Origin: Nymphaea colorata
Taxonomy: Eukaryota > Streptophyta > Magnoliopsida > Nymphaeales > Nymphaeaceae
Assembly (NCBI RefSeq): GCF_008831285.2
Contig: NC_045138.2
Location: 11,978,571 to 12,042,570 of the forward strand
Length of the DNA stretch: 64,000 bases
Direction: 5' to 3'
Part shown: one piece after another, positions 1-12,519 of the stretch
How the letters are laid out: every line of letters starts with the position of its first letter
Numbering within the stretch: position 1 is the stretch's first letter
Position numbers and translations under genes: made by a program
Notes under the pieces: model-generated
The model's database searches: none
What the model was told of the DNA's origin: nothing
The model's input: only the letters and a program-made list of their open reading frames with translations

Positions 1-947
1 CCTCTCTCCCCAACTCTTTCTCGTTCCCCCTTCTCTTTGCACATTTGGTATAATAGCTCTATGTGTGTCGTTTGCCCCTACTTGCTCATTTTTGTCATCA
101 GTATTTGCTTTGCTTTCTTTTTTCCGTTATCATCCATAAGAGCCACAAAAATCTTTTTCTTCATATGTACTTGAAAGAAGATCGACCTTAGGGTGCTCCC
201 TCTTAGGTCTCTTTCAGAGGTGGAGCTATCACTGGTTTGTAATGAAATTACTACTGTCAGGGAAATGAGCATTGCTATTAGTAGGAGTCAGCATCCCTTT
301 ACATACCTGTCGGCAAATGCTAAACAGAAAGATGGTTATTTTCTGGACATTGCATTTTGAAGGTGCATTTTTATCAAGTTCTAGTGCCTATAATAATCTG
401 TTTTATCTGTTTGAGTGTGATGCTGATGGAAACATGTTGTTTAGACTGAACTAGCATATTTCTGTTTTTCTGAAGCATTCTTGCTGATTGAACTCTCTAT
501 GTTCAATCACCATCCTGCACTAAAGATAAAGATCAATAGAGGTTTCATAGGTGCACGTTCTATTAACTCAATCCACTTGCATATCTTTTCTACTAACGAT
601 GGATTGTGTCTTCCTGATGTAAAAATGTAACTGATTACATCAAGCTTCCATGGGAAGCAACAATTAAACTTGCCTTCGCATCACATTATTAAGTTTATTT
701 CCTACCCAAAAGGAATTGAAGATTGCAAATATGGAAAAAAAGGTGATATTTTTGTGTGTTAACACTCAATTCTGACCCTCAATGAGCTTTACATTTGCAA
801 GTCTAGCCAAGTTTACTTGGCCCTGCCTATAGGAGCAACAGTTGTTATCCTTAATCCTCTGCCTTAAGAGGAGAATTTTAAGACAGAGCATGGGTTTAGG
901 ACGTTTAACTTGTTTTACTAGCCCCTATCTACAAGAGTGAGAGTTGT

Positions 948-1013
<66 letters not shown>

Positions 1014-2155
1014 GAGAGAGAGAGAGAGAGACTGTGGTTACTTCTTACATTGGGCGTAGACTGGATCTGGGTGGCTTGGCTTGATTGACAGAGTAAACTT
1101 TCACGTCTAGCAGGAAGGAATAGATTGAATAAGATGGCTAATGTTGTCTTTTGTGCCTCTCTGCTAATGGATTTGGCTGATGAGAGTCTGCCAAGTCTGC
1201 CTTGAGTTGTTGTTATCTTCTGCCTGAGAGTTCGGGCATTGCAAATGCCATTAAATTTCTGCCGTAGTGTGGGAGTATGTTGGTGTTGCTAATGTCTTCT
1301 CGAGAAAATGCTTCAGTTACAAGTTCTATTGATTACTTACTTAGGGTGATCACGATCATCCATGCCATACTGAACACCCACACACCTTATTCTTCATATG
1401 TAAGTAAAGGATGCCAACAGTTGGAATCAGTTATATATATATATATTATGTGTGTGTGTGTGTGTGTGTATCCACCGTGTTGTTATGGACTTTTTTATGG
1501 ATGAACCAAAATACTAGAAGTCAATGGTATTTATAGTGTGAAAGGCATTGTCTTCAACGCCTTATATATTAGAATATATGTCCAATATGATCAAATGGCT
1601 TACAATCTGCCACATCAAAACTAACTCTTGAAAAGGACATAAGTAGTGTAACAGGTATAAGCTATTTCATGAATTTTCTGGTTTTGTTAAATTCATGAAA
1701 TCATCTGATACATAGACCTTCTCTTGCTGAAGTCATCTAGACCTAGTTCTGAAAATTTTCAAGGTATCCTTTTTCTGTAAGTCAACATTTCAATGTTCTG
1801 TTTGGTCTTATGGAAGCGGTGTGTTAGATACTTTGAAACAAAACCTTTTTTGTGATTGGCGTACGGGAACATTTAAGTTTATGGTTTTTCTGGTTTCATA
1901 GTTCCCAAGTCTTAAAAACAAATAACTAGTTTACAGATGTGTAAACTATTCAGGTGTGAGTGTTCATCTTTTCAGATCTCCATTACTTTTACTGCTGTTC
2001 ATGTGTACGCACAGTTTCACATTTTTCAAGTTAAAACTCTCAAGTTGCCTTTTTTATTTTTCAACTAAATGATTTCCTTTGAACTTCTAACGCATCTTCT
2101 CTAATTGCTTTTTATCATTAGAGAATAGTCTAAAGTCAGAATTCAATTCTTTCAG
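1..2155. other. AT-rich non-coding stretch, possibly introns of a gene ending at 2,520
   Basis: No convincing open frame or RNA gene was seen. The short frames present have no recognisable domain, and several run through the dinucleotide repeats. If the two exons at 2,156-2,520 are real, this stretch probably holds upstream introns and small exons. I looked for further exons with matching phase and found none I could defend. A GT-rich microsatellite lies near 1,450-1,470. Confidence 0.5.
951..1031. repeat. (AT)n-(GA)n compound microsatellite
   Basis: About 30 uninterrupted AT dinucleotides (951-1010) are followed by a short GA run (1012-1031). It is a simple slippage repeat. Confidence 0.97.
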
Positions 2156-2520
2156 CAGATAGTACAAGAGTTGTGCTGGGAATTTTCAGTCCACAGCAAC
2201 AACCTTACAGTTAGGAACTGGAAGAAGAAACCACACCATCTGGGATTTTCGCAAGGGGCTCCTAATCAGCCAGAACTAAAGCATGCATTTCTTAAGTTTG
2301 TTGAGGTTTATAGCTGGTCATCTGAGTTTGTTGTTGTTATTAGTATTATTATTCAGATTATTGTCCTCACTGTTATTAGTATTAGTATTCATATTATTGT
2401 TCTTTAACATAAGATATTTCTGCTCCTTTGTCTTGGCAGTTTCTTGATAATGACAGCCAGGTTTATTTGGACATCAGCTACACCTTTGACATTCGAAAAG
2501 AATGGCCATCACCTTCCTAA
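2156..2520 (+). CDS. candidate last two exons of an unidentified gene
   Basis: Two short open segments can be joined in phase 0. The first ends at 2305 before a GT donor (GAG|GTTTAT). The second starts at 2440 after a pyrimidine-rich CAG acceptor and ends in TAA at 2518-2520, giving a 134-bp intron. The first segment follows an acceptor-like TTTCAG at 2150-2155. The joined C-terminus is polar with normal protein composition and ends KEWPSPS. Without splicing, the first frame runs into low-complexity Ile/Val codons, which suggests an intron. I do not recognise the family, and no upstream exon could be assigned. The alternative is chance open frame in intergenic DNA. RNA-seq or a protein search of the joined exon pair would decide. 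Confidence 0.4.
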
Positions 2521-4780
2521 GTTAGTTTGGTGGCCTTCAGAGAGATTCTAATTATTTGTTAGCTCATGTATTATCTCTCAGTTCAATGGAGTGATTTCTA
2601 TAACTTAGTCCTGTATATTGTATAAACACTTGTTATCACATCTCCAATTTTTTATTGTTCTAGCACTCTGAATTCTATTGTCATGGTACCGGAGCTCGAT
2701 AACTGGTTCAGGTAACTCAAGCGTGTTGTTGGTCGGGTTTTTTCTGTAAAAGCAACTCTGGCCACTTCAGCACTTGATGGTTCAGGCTGCATGACACAAA
2801 AAACTTGTTGTACTGAAAGTAACATGCACACATCATGATATGGCTTTAAGTTCAAGCAATTCCTTCAGCTGCAGCTGAGTCATCCAGTTTTCTGATCTTG
2901 TTGTCATTGAAATGTCTGTTTTTATTGCTTCAACGATCGTATAGAGATTTCACATTCAGAGGAGATTTCTCCCCACCTCTAAATTCTCTTCTATGTCACT
3001 TACTGTTTGTAGATACCAAGCCTGTCAGTATCTTTTTGTTGTTCGCATCTTGTGAACTCAATTTTTTACCAGGATGGTATTGAAAGCTAAACAAGGAATT
3101 TTTGTCTTTTAACATATTTAATGATTTCGATGGTCTTTGGCATCCATGCCTTCTTTCCGGATGTTGCAATGTTTAAGTTCTTGTCACTCATTGCCTTTCT
3201 TTAGCTTTCTTTTTCAAACCATGATGCTTAGGCTTGTTGGAAACCTGTTTTAGCATCAAGGATAGTTTTAGAACAGGTGGTTTTACATTAAAATGTGGTT
3301 CCTAACATGGTAATATTTTTTATACACTTGAGCCTGCAATTATTTTTGGCTTCTTTGTATCAATATTTTTCTGGTTGGACCAACTAATAGCAGGCTTATT
3401 AGTGCGCAAGTTGATTGAGAAATGCAAGTTAAGCCATAAGTTGCATGTCTTTGGGACCCAATTAGGTGCTTTATGTTTCTGAATACTACGGCAAACATGA
3501 TATAGAACATTATATATTATTGGAACCCAGTTACTTGAATAGTTTTTCTCGGTTGATATAGGTTAAGCAAACTAATTCCTCTCTCACAGGGGTTGCATAC
3601 ACCTTAGTCGGTCAGTTTACTTAAAAACATGAAGGTAAGGCCACAAGGCGTTCTTTTTTTATTTACTTAAAAATAAAGTATTCTTGTTATCAAACAGCAG
3701 AAAAAACATATAAAAATGACCATAAAAAACAAGAACACCGCGATAAAACAAACAGATTCAACAAAACAAAAAATAAACAGCAAACAAAATAGAGAGAACA
3801 GATAGGCAACACAAACATTGGACAAAAGAGATATGGTGTTCGATAAAACCATCAAACACTAGACAAAGGACATTGTTCGTGAGGAAAGGTAGGACATGAC
3901 ATCCTATCCACTCTATGCTACAGGACAACAATCAAACAACCTCTAAGGGTCCACTACATTTGGGACTCTTCTACTCTTTGATTCTGGACACTTGTCACAA
4001 TCCTAAAAAATCCTTTACATTTGAGGCTCTCTAATTTTTTATAAATAGAAAAGCCCTAAAGGGGGATGACCCATCCAAAGGTCCTTTCTCTACTCCTTGG
4101 ATTCTGTGTGAACCTTAGAAGGAATTCTATTTCCGCTCACGTCCAAGCCAAGCCAGGGAAAGAAGTAGAAGACATCGATGTAGGATGTGTGTGTGTGTCT
4201 CTCTCTCTCTTTCATTGTGTATATATGTGATTTTTGTTATTTCTCTTTGTATTTAGCACAAACATGTCAAAAAATTATTTATTTTTAAGCTTTTAGGTCG
4301 ACATTTCAGATTTTTGTATATTTTCTAAAATTTAGATATGTAACTTTTTGAGTTTATACAAAATTCAAAATTGCAAAAGTTCCAAAGATTTGGCATAACT
4401 TTAGAACTATATCTTTCTAACTAGAAATCATTTTGACAGTCTATAAAAACTATATGTTTCTCCTATATGTCTAATTTGTTTTTCTCAATTTTCAACAAAT
4501 TCTAAGCTTATTTGGTCCTACATTTGCTTGTTTTCTCAAATCTATTTTTTGCAATTAATAAACTACAAAAAATTGGGTGTTAAAATTTGTCTAATTGAAT
4601 CTTTGATTTCTATATATAATTTCTTTTCACTGTATTTCAGACAATTTCAAGTTGATTTGACTAGTCAATTAGACCATTTGGTTGGAATTATTTTTCTGCA
4701 ATTCTGTAGAATTTTGTAGAATCTTATTTTCTGCCAACTTTGTGATGTCGTTTCTTTCTCTCTTTTTTTTTTTTTGAAAG
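2521..4780. other. intergenic, no gene seen
   Basis: AT-rich sequence with no supported gene. The first 150 bases would be the 3' untranslated region of the proposed gene. A TG/TC microsatellite sits at about 4,187-4,212. The A-rich stretch at 3,665-3,900 may be an old repeat, but no terminal repeats could be paired. Confidence 0.5.
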
Positions 4781-4911
4781 TTTCAACTTTTGTTTATTAT
4801 AATTTATACAAAAAATCTACAAACTAAATTTTAGGAAAAACCAAAAATTTCAACTTTTGTTTATTATAATTTATACAGAAAATCTACAAACTACATTTTA
4901 GGAAAAACCAA
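4781..4911. repeat. two-copy tandem repeat, 67-bp unit
   Basis: Units at 4781-4847 and 4848-4911 are nearly identical, with a few substitutions, and each starts TTTCAACTTTTG. This is a recent local duplication in AT-rich DNA. Confidence 0.92.
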
Positions 4912-7900
4912 GTTGATTTGGCTCCCTTTCCATCAATGTGGTCATGGAGACATGAACTTTTCTTGTTTCTGTTATTTTCTGATGTTCATATTTCTACTTT
5001 AAGTTTCAGAAGTCATAACTTTTTACCTCATGCATGTTTCATATCTATAAAATCATTTTAATTCTATGTTATGCATATAGTCTACAGACAATTTTTTTTT
5101 AGATCAATGCAAAGTGATTTAATGGAGTTTTGGTTGGACCAAATGTACCTCTTTAACCTATTTTTCAAACTTTGTTTTCTACAATTTCTGATTTCTGTCA
5201 TAGGCTTCCGGTCCTATATCTTGAAGATCTAAAATGTTTTCTAAATCTATTGCTGTAATTGATTGTCCCATGTTTAGAGAGTCTTCCTATCAAATTTTGT
5301 GTCAATCCAATATTGCTAACCTAGTTTTCAAAGTTGTCAAAATCATCCACCTAATCAAGTTGTCATGTTTTCCAAACTTAGCCAAATTCTCATGCTTCAA
5401 CTTATTAACCTAGGTTCAACCCGACTTTAGTATTTAATTTTGGCATCTCTTCTGTTTTAAACATAGTTAGGGTCTTGTAACATGTCCTAACTCTAACCTA
5501 AGGTGCCTAGGCTTGCAAACATAATTCAACATGTTAGTTTACATTCTTGTTATTATGCATATCATTTTTTATTTTTAATATTATGCAGCTATTGATTTCA
5601 AAATTTACATTTGAATTCATAAAGAGTTCAAGCTAGCTCAACACATGCCTCAAAACAATAGTCCTTGCATGTGTATTCTTGATCTAGCTTGGCTCCTACA
5701 TGGGTTCAGTTTTCAAATTCATGCATCTTATAATTAGATGTTTTATAATGTTTGATGTCCATTCATATAGTTTGCTTTCGCTTTGCATCATGTATTTAAT
5801 TTGAACCATGCACTTAGAATTAGGTCAAAGTGGTATTAGGTAAGCCTGGGCAACGGGCCAGGTACCAGATGGTACCCAATACCTGGCTCGGTTAGGCCTG
5901 GGCCTGAAAAAAGCGGCCCGAGTTGGCTCAATAGGGCCAGGTTGAGCCAAGACCAGGCTTAGGTATCGGGTATCAAGCCTGGGCCCAGGTTTCGGGCGTC
6001 GGGCAGGGCCGATGCCCAGGTCTAATATCAGGTTAGGTTATTAGCTACATGCATGCAGTAATAGTCTTTGCATGTACTTGATGCGAATTGACTTTCATAC
6101 ATAAACATGTTTTCAAAAATATTGTGTTGAACTGCACAATTTCGAAATTGAACTAGTTTCCAAACTTGTTTCAAAACACTAGGTTGAGATTTAAATCATA
6201 GATTGAACCTACCCAAAACTGTATTAGGCTGACTCGATGCCTTAGTAAAGACCATAGGTTGAACCCGCTAGTCACCCATGTTGGAACCTAGTTGAAACCC
6301 TAAGCCTAGTTAGATTAACTTAAATGCCCTTTTAAACCTAGATGAGCTGTATGAATTAGGAATGGCTCCATAATCTCTTGAATTGGATTTCATATCTTTG
6401 AATTTGAATTTAGATCTGTTTAAATCTAGTTTTACAAAATTGGATTTTAATTTAGATATTATATTTAGAGGAACATATCTAGATCTCAAGTAATTTGATC
6501 ACGATTTTGGATCTTACAATGGATTTCAAATATCACATCTAGAACTTTGGATCTCATATCTTAGAATTTCGATAATAATTTCTGACCTTATCATATTAAA
6601 ACCTACTTTGAATTTTGGATTTCAGATCTCTACTTTGTTTGGATCAAGGACTTAGTTATTACAAGTTTAGATTTCAAAACTGAACTCAGATCCGAACATT
6701 AGTTGACCTCATGTCCAAACCCTAATTTTTCATTAAATTTGATCATAAAATAAAAAAATTCCATTATTCCTAAATCAGATCTTGAACTCAGATTTGGACA
6801 TCAATATTTTTTATTTCAGATCATAGATCTCTTTAGGTCTACATTTCAAAACCTTAGAAATCGAATCTCACCTATGTTTGGACCTACTTTGCATCATATT
6901 AGATCTAGGAACCATTGCATGGATCGATGATGAACTGTCTCCCTTGATTTCAAATGTATATTCATTTGGTTTGTGCACTCTAACTCTAATTTTGGACAAT
7001 CTGCTTATATTTTCTAAAATTCATATTTTCTCTAAACTAGGGCATGTTAGTATCTAGAAGACAACCGTAACTTCGAGTCTGCAACACTTAGCCTAGTCCT
7101 TAATCTGATTATCCTTAGTAAAGGCATCAAGAACGGTTAGATCTCGTATTGGCAGGTCAGGTCGTATCTCTCGTAATTTTCTACAAGAAATAAGGAGGCG
7201 AGTATATTTTTGAACTTTTCACATATGAATGGTCATTGTGAAATTTTGAATGTAAACAAAAGTGGCTACCATGGTGAAACCTGTCTCTATTTCGACTATA
7301 TCAAGTGCTCTAGATCACTAGGTTCTGATTGTCATATAAACCATAGAGTCATTTAGGTGCCCTCATGTGATGTGTGCATTTCTTGTCTGCATTGAGACTT
7401 AGAATTTAGAGAAATTTTGGATGTACATGTAGATCTATGATCAAATATAGCTCATCTTAATTTAGATATTTTTGAAAACCATGATTTCTTCTGTTTAATA
7501 ATTTAAACCTCTTTAGGATTTGCATTAGAGCTCTTAGTTGGTGCATGTGCTCATGTTTTCAAACCTTTTTGTCAACCTATATAAGCCTCGATCATTGTCA
7601 CAGGATTTTTCTTGTTAAACCATAGCTTCAGGGGATTCAATGGCTAGACCAACATACTAGATGCATGTATTGACCTTCTCCTTACTATGTATTAAGATAA
7701 TAATCATGTATATCAGTAAGATCCAAGGAGAATTGACAATCATAAACTATAGAACCCACAAAGGAGTGTATGCTATGTACATAGATTTTATCCAAGCATA
7801 TAGGCGTAACTTGATATGGAACCGTGACTGATTATGAACCTTATAAGATCTAGCTTAGGAGTCCAAGCCATTTTCAAATATGCATCATAGTGATATGGCT

Positions 7901-8640
7901 TATGGGGTGTGTTGCATGTGCATCTTTGTGTGATCCATGTTTGTATTGTCTCATCCCTTCAAAAAATTCTTTTCAAAAACTAGATGTGAATTCTTAATGG
8001 TGTTGTCCCAGTTTGTTCTTCAAAACTGTCTAGAAATCCAAATCCTACCTTATGCTATCAGTCCACCACTTTGGACATCTCTTTTTGCCTATTCTAGGTG
8101 AAATTTGAACATCATGTTGTCGGTACCTCCTCCATTGGGTTGACCCAATGAGGCACATTCTCTTCACTAATTCTAGCCATCTTCTGTTTTGTCTGATCAA
8201 TTTGTCCTAACCTCACCACGTCTCTATAATGGTATTTTTCAAAACTATGTCAATTTTATGGGAACATAGAAATGCCAAGACACTATGACCCTTAGAACCA
8301 AATCAAGAAAGAATATCAGGGTAGAGGAAGAAGGGACTAAGCTAGAGTACAATGAAGGGTCCAACAGCTTTGAGGATGAGTGCCTTAGTACAATGAAGGG
8401 TCCAGCAGCTTTGCCAAGTTCCAGAAACGTTTGAAAAAATGATGAACAATGGAGCTGAATCATCTAGAAACAGGAGTAGGGGAACTTCGACCAAGGGATG
8501 CTCTCTCAAATCATCTTAGACCATATAATCCTGAATTGGGCATATGGAAAAGCGAGTGCACCACATGCAGACCAAAGGTAAGCAGATCTATACAAAAAGG
8601 AACTTCTACGAGGGCATCAACGATTAAGATTTAGGACTTC
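4912..8640. other. intergenic AT-rich region, probably decayed transposon leader
   Basis: No gene is supported. From about 6,340 to 6,900 the sequence is dominated by a degenerate TTTGGATCT/AGATCT word. Because a Gypsy gag fragment follows at 8,640 on the same strand, some of this stretch may be leader of that element, but no LTR pair or primer-binding site was found. A partial 27-bp duplication (TACAATGAAGGGTCCA repeated) lies at 8,347-8,414. Confidence 0.4.
5841..6023. mobile_element. short GC-rich TIR element (hAT-like MITE)
   Basis: A GC-rich island stands out from AT-rich flanks. Its left end, TAAGCCTGGGCAACGGGCC, pairs with the right end read in reverse, starting TAGACCTGGGCATCGGCCC. 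The flanking 8-mers GTATTAGG and ATATCAGG are similar enough for a decayed 8-bp target duplication. The body is mostly variations on CCCGGGC/GGGCC. It has no coding capacity. Confidence 0.6.
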
Positions 8641-8885
8641 CCAAGAAGTTCAGCAAGTTCAAAGGAACTGAGAACCTACATGTAGACCTAGGCATTTTCT
8701 TTACCGAGTGTGGCAAATTATGAGATAATGACAGGACACTTTATATATGTTTTCCAAGAATATTACAGAGGGAGATGACACAATAATATATGAAGCATAT
8801 AGATCCCTCCAATGATTTTGATGAGGTTGTAAACACCTTCATTGACAAGTACAAGTCTAATTGTTCTAAAGTTCTTGCCATTCAT
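8640..8885 (+). pseudogene. Ty3/Gypsy gag fragment (retrotransposon)
   Basis: Read across frameshifts, the plus strand gives pieces typical of plant Gypsy gag. There is a PxxFSxFKGTEN-like start near 8,640, a DRTLYICFP-like piece near 8,732, and DFDEVVNTFIDKYKSN near 8,815-8,862. Stops and frame changes break it, so it cannot encode a capsid protein. No protease or reverse transcriptase follows, because the sequence switches abruptly to mitochondrial rps3 at about 8,890-8,910. The family call rests on remembered similarity to gag proteins. A profile search with Retrotrans_gag would test it. Confidence 0.55.
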
Positions 8886-8892
8886 TAATCGA

Positions 8893-9946
8893 GACCCAAA
8901 AAGGATTTTGGCCGGTGGTAGGCTTTTGGGAAAGTTAGGTTGATCGGGTGTCTTCATTCAAGCTATGGTGCGGAGGAAGAACGAAAGGAAGTGAGAGGTA
9001 GGGGCGGGGAAAACTGTCGAGTCGAGCAAGCTTGATAGGAGAGGCAAAACAAAAGAAGGATTTGGCCAAAACGAAGGCAATGCTTTGGATAGCATGACTG
9101 ATCACCATCAAAACAAAATAATCTTTCTAAATCACTTCCGATCAGCAGGCCTTCAAGCAACTGAAAGATGCTGGGGTTATTTTTTCGTGCAATACTTTCC
9201 GAAGAAAAATAACAAAATGCATTTCGACCCCATCGTATTTATCAATCATTTCGTGGCTCCGGGTGCGGCTGAACCATCTATGATTGGGGGAGCGAAGGAA
9301 TAAGGAGAAAGTTTGGATAAGAGAATACGTTCTTGCATCGTTCTTTTTGTAGAAAGCTCAACCCGCAATCAAAAGACTTTGGCCGAAGCCAAAAAAATGC
9401 TGACCTACTTCATTCACCAAGTGAATGATCTTCACTTCGTGAGAACAACATAAACCACCTCCTCTCTCTTTCCTTTCTTCGGTGCAACCTTTATCTTTCC
9501 AAGGGATGGGGTTGGGGTGTCTAATAACCTAATTGAGGATGCACGTGAACAACTCCTGGGTCAATTAAAGATCAAATTAAGGAACCTCATGGATAAGGAA
9601 AAGGTAATGAAATTGATAGAGAAATTCATAGACCTAGGTTGAATAGGAGAATTGCTAAAGGGAATAGAGATGTTGATAGGGATCATACTGAGAAACATAA
9701 GAATTCCATACGGATACAATTCTTATTTGAACGAAGTGCAAAAAATGTGAACGTTGTTTCTAATAGAACAAACACTAATACCTTAATAGAGTCGGTCAAG
9801 ATCAAATCTGTTTATCAAAGTGCTTCTCCGCTTGCTCAAGACATCTCTTTTCAACCAAGGAACAAAACATGATCATTTGTTCCATTTTTAGTCAAATAGT
9901 GAAGGATGTTCGATTAGTAATGCCCAAAGGGGTGGAGGAGATCTAT
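8893..9946 (+). pseudogene. rps3: nuclear copy of mitochondrial rps3 (NUMT), broken
   Basis: The segment reads as the middle and C-terminal part of plant mitochondrial ribosomal protein S3, a small-subunit protein of the mitoribosome. Blocks in order include AFGKV and GCLHSS (about 8,920-8,965), MHFDPIVFINHFVAPG (about 9,218-9,265), LDKRIRSCI (about 9,314), AREQLLGQL (about 9,541), [13 protein letters not shown] (about 9,700) and [15 protein letters not shown] (about 9,782-9,830). An in-frame TAG lies at 8,919-8,921, with more stops and frameshifts later. The N-terminal exon and extreme C-terminus are missing. It sits directly after a Gypsy gag scrap, so it is an organelle-to-nucleus insert and not a functional transferred gene. 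Similarity to rps3 stops near 9,946. Confidence 0.85.
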
Positions 9947-11604
9947 AACCTCTTCTTCCCTCCACAAGTCTATTCTTATGGGTCTTCCTCTTGAAGAGCC
10001 AATGTTCGTTGCCTTCTTTCTTCTCGCACGTGTGAACACCGGAGGAACATCCGCATGAAGGTCTGAAAGACCCTGGCTTTGTCACTCAAAGTAAAGTACC
10101 TTCACTCTTTGTTTATAAAGAAAGGCCTTCCATGTCAGAAAAGTGGTTAGCTAGTCATCCCTACACCTCCCACTTTTTTGCCTCCCTTTGATTCAAGCCC
10201 TAAGTGGTACTATTATGAACTTTTCTTCTTTCTTAGTTCAGGGTGGATGAAGTGGGAAGGTGAGTTGGTTTGGTTGTTTCGAGACCAGTTATTCAGAAAT
10301 AAGATTCTCAATCATCAAAACTAACGATAGAAGATGAGAGAAGCTAGTTATCTTAGAGTAGATCAGATGATGGTTAAGGCTTGGAAAGGCAATTCAAATC
10401 GTTCATGTTGACTTTATTGCTATTGAGCTTTCTTTCTACTGGTGACGAGACTGGTTTATTTCCTATCAGAAAAAATACCTAATTCTCCCTTATGGCTAGT
10501 ATGAGTGAGGCTTAGGGAACAGTCATTATAGGGAGCCACCCATTCTCCTTATACTTCCTTTTCTTATCTATTTTTCTTTTTCTCCTTCGCGTAGGTTAAG
10601 CAACAAAAAATGCTTCTAAGATATATATTTGAATATCATAGCTTGAACCCTATTAATGTCTACCCTTTTTATCAAGAGCTCTTCACTTTCCACTTAGAAA
10701 GGGTCTCCTCTTTGTTCATTACGTAAGCTTGCTAGCATACCGGCTGAACCTGAAAATTTTTCATAAGTTCGCTATTGTGCACTCCTGCTACGACGCCTAC
10801 AACTAGAGCTACGCAAACTATAACCACTGATGAAGAGATAGGAGCATCTTCTATAGAGTCTATACTATGCAAGCTTATAGGTTGATTCCTGCATCATAAA
10901 CTACCCTCTTTCCTTGGGTAGGCATTCCTGCTATCATACCTTCTATTCAGTCCAATGAAGCTTAAAACCTAGCTCCATCCAGAATCGCTCCTTATGGGGC
11001 AGATAAGCACGTGTGCCACAACCCAGTCAATGGCATCGGTGCTTGAAACGGAGAACAAGGCAGTAGGACCGACCACCACCATCTGAAAGATAGACGTACG
11101 CACTACAGAATTGTAGTGGAGAATATTGTTTTGGGGTTGTTCCAGACACTCACATATGACATCTTATCCATGGAGACTCTGTTGTTGTTCACAGTTGTCC
11201 CTAAAAAGAGCATCCAGGAACGAACCAACCGACAAAAGTGGGCAGGAGTTGGTTTAAGCCAAGGGCGGCTCATGCTTGACATTCAAAGGTTGGAGCTACT
11301 CATCGCTAGCTACCACTTGAGCGGCATGGGACATGGGATTGACCTATTGATGCTACTGACAATGGCAGGGTTTTGGCTACTGCTCTGTTTATAGAACTTT
11401 GACCCTTCCATGAATCTTTCTTATGCCAGTTGAATGATCTTTCTAGCCTTTATGTCTCTTTCCAAAATCTCTAGCCTCTATGGCTGAGTCATCCGTACAT
11501 AGAGAATCTATTGGAGGGACTCTGGATTCATAATGAAATGGTGCCAAGTAATTGATTGATCAAAACAGACTAGATGGTCCTTTATAGACTTGTTATAGGA
11601 GTAA
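9947..11604. other. no gene seen; possibly more mitochondrial-derived DNA
   Basis: Base composition is more balanced than in the flanks and resembles plant mitochondrial intergenic DNA, following directly on the rps3 segment. No organelle gene was recognised. The 92-codon frame at 11,116-11,394 has no known domain. Alignment to angiosperm mitochondrial genomes would settle how far the NUMT extends. Confidence 0.3.
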
Positions 11605-11735
11605 TGTGAAAACTTATATAGTGGTATTTTCTTATATAGTGATATTTTGAGGTTACTTATGAAACTTATTAAACAAAGCTTTCTTGTTAAGAATCTTTCG
11701 ATAGACTAATCTATCTATACAATTAGGGTTAGTAG
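11605..11735 (-). repeat. inverted copy of the 14.3-14.6 kb repeat
   Basis: Read on the minus strand, this matches the tandem repeats at 14.3-14.6 kb: the CTTATATAG words, then CACTTATGAAGCTTATTAAG-like sequence, then a TTGTTAAG...CTTT...GACTAATCT tail. Identity is clearly above chance, with scattered substitutions. It forms an inverted arrangement spanning about 2.9 kb. Confidence 0.7.
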
Positions 11736-12094
11736 TCTATCTTTGATTTACTCACTACCGGATAGATTCAGATAGCATTGGGGAAGATTGGGGTGAAAGG
11801 GAAATGTGAAATACTAATTGGTTCCAAAACAAAATTTGTGAATCAGCAAAAAAAATGACAGGGAAAGGCTGAGTATGAAGTATGAACCAATGGTTCTGTA
11901 ACTCATGAAAGTCGTAGCAGCTTCCCTTTGCCACTCATCCAAGCCACCTCCCCAACAGATTCTACCATGGAGGCCAAAGATCCAGGCCCTAGGTATTCCC
12001 CAAACTACTGCACTTTTTTTGCTAACTCACTATTAAGGTGGTCCTGATCATTCAACTGATGTATGCCGCCTGCTCGCCGCTCCAACCACCTGGC

Positions 12095-12161
12095 AAAACA
12101 AATCTTGTCTGTAAGTATTATCATAGCGAAACAAATCTTGTTCTGTAAGTATTATCATAAA
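12095..12161. repeat. two-copy tandem repeat, 34-bp unit
   Basis: AAACAAATCTTGT-CTGTAAGTATTATCATA occurs twice in succession with one inserted T. Confidence 0.85.
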
Positions 12162-12519
12162 AGACTAAGGGACTCATAGTACTAATGTTGCTACTACTAC
12201 TCCCGACCCAATTTAAAGGTGGGTGGTGTTGTGGATATAGAGAACCCACTAAGTCGATAGAATCAACGATCTACTAATGCTTATAGTTAGGTTATGTCGC
12301 TACTAGAATCAGTGATGCTTGTGTCGAATCTGTGGAAAGGACTAGGTAAACTAGTGCTTCTTTGACCAGATCTAGGGTTGGACAGGCAACTGCTTGCTTG
12401 CAGTTATTATCAATCTATGCTTACGGTTTACTCTGTTTGAAAGCAACCATCATGCCACGTAACAAGAAAAGCCCCACACTTTGTGAGTACTTAACTTAAG
12501 CTTTGATGAACTAATTTGA

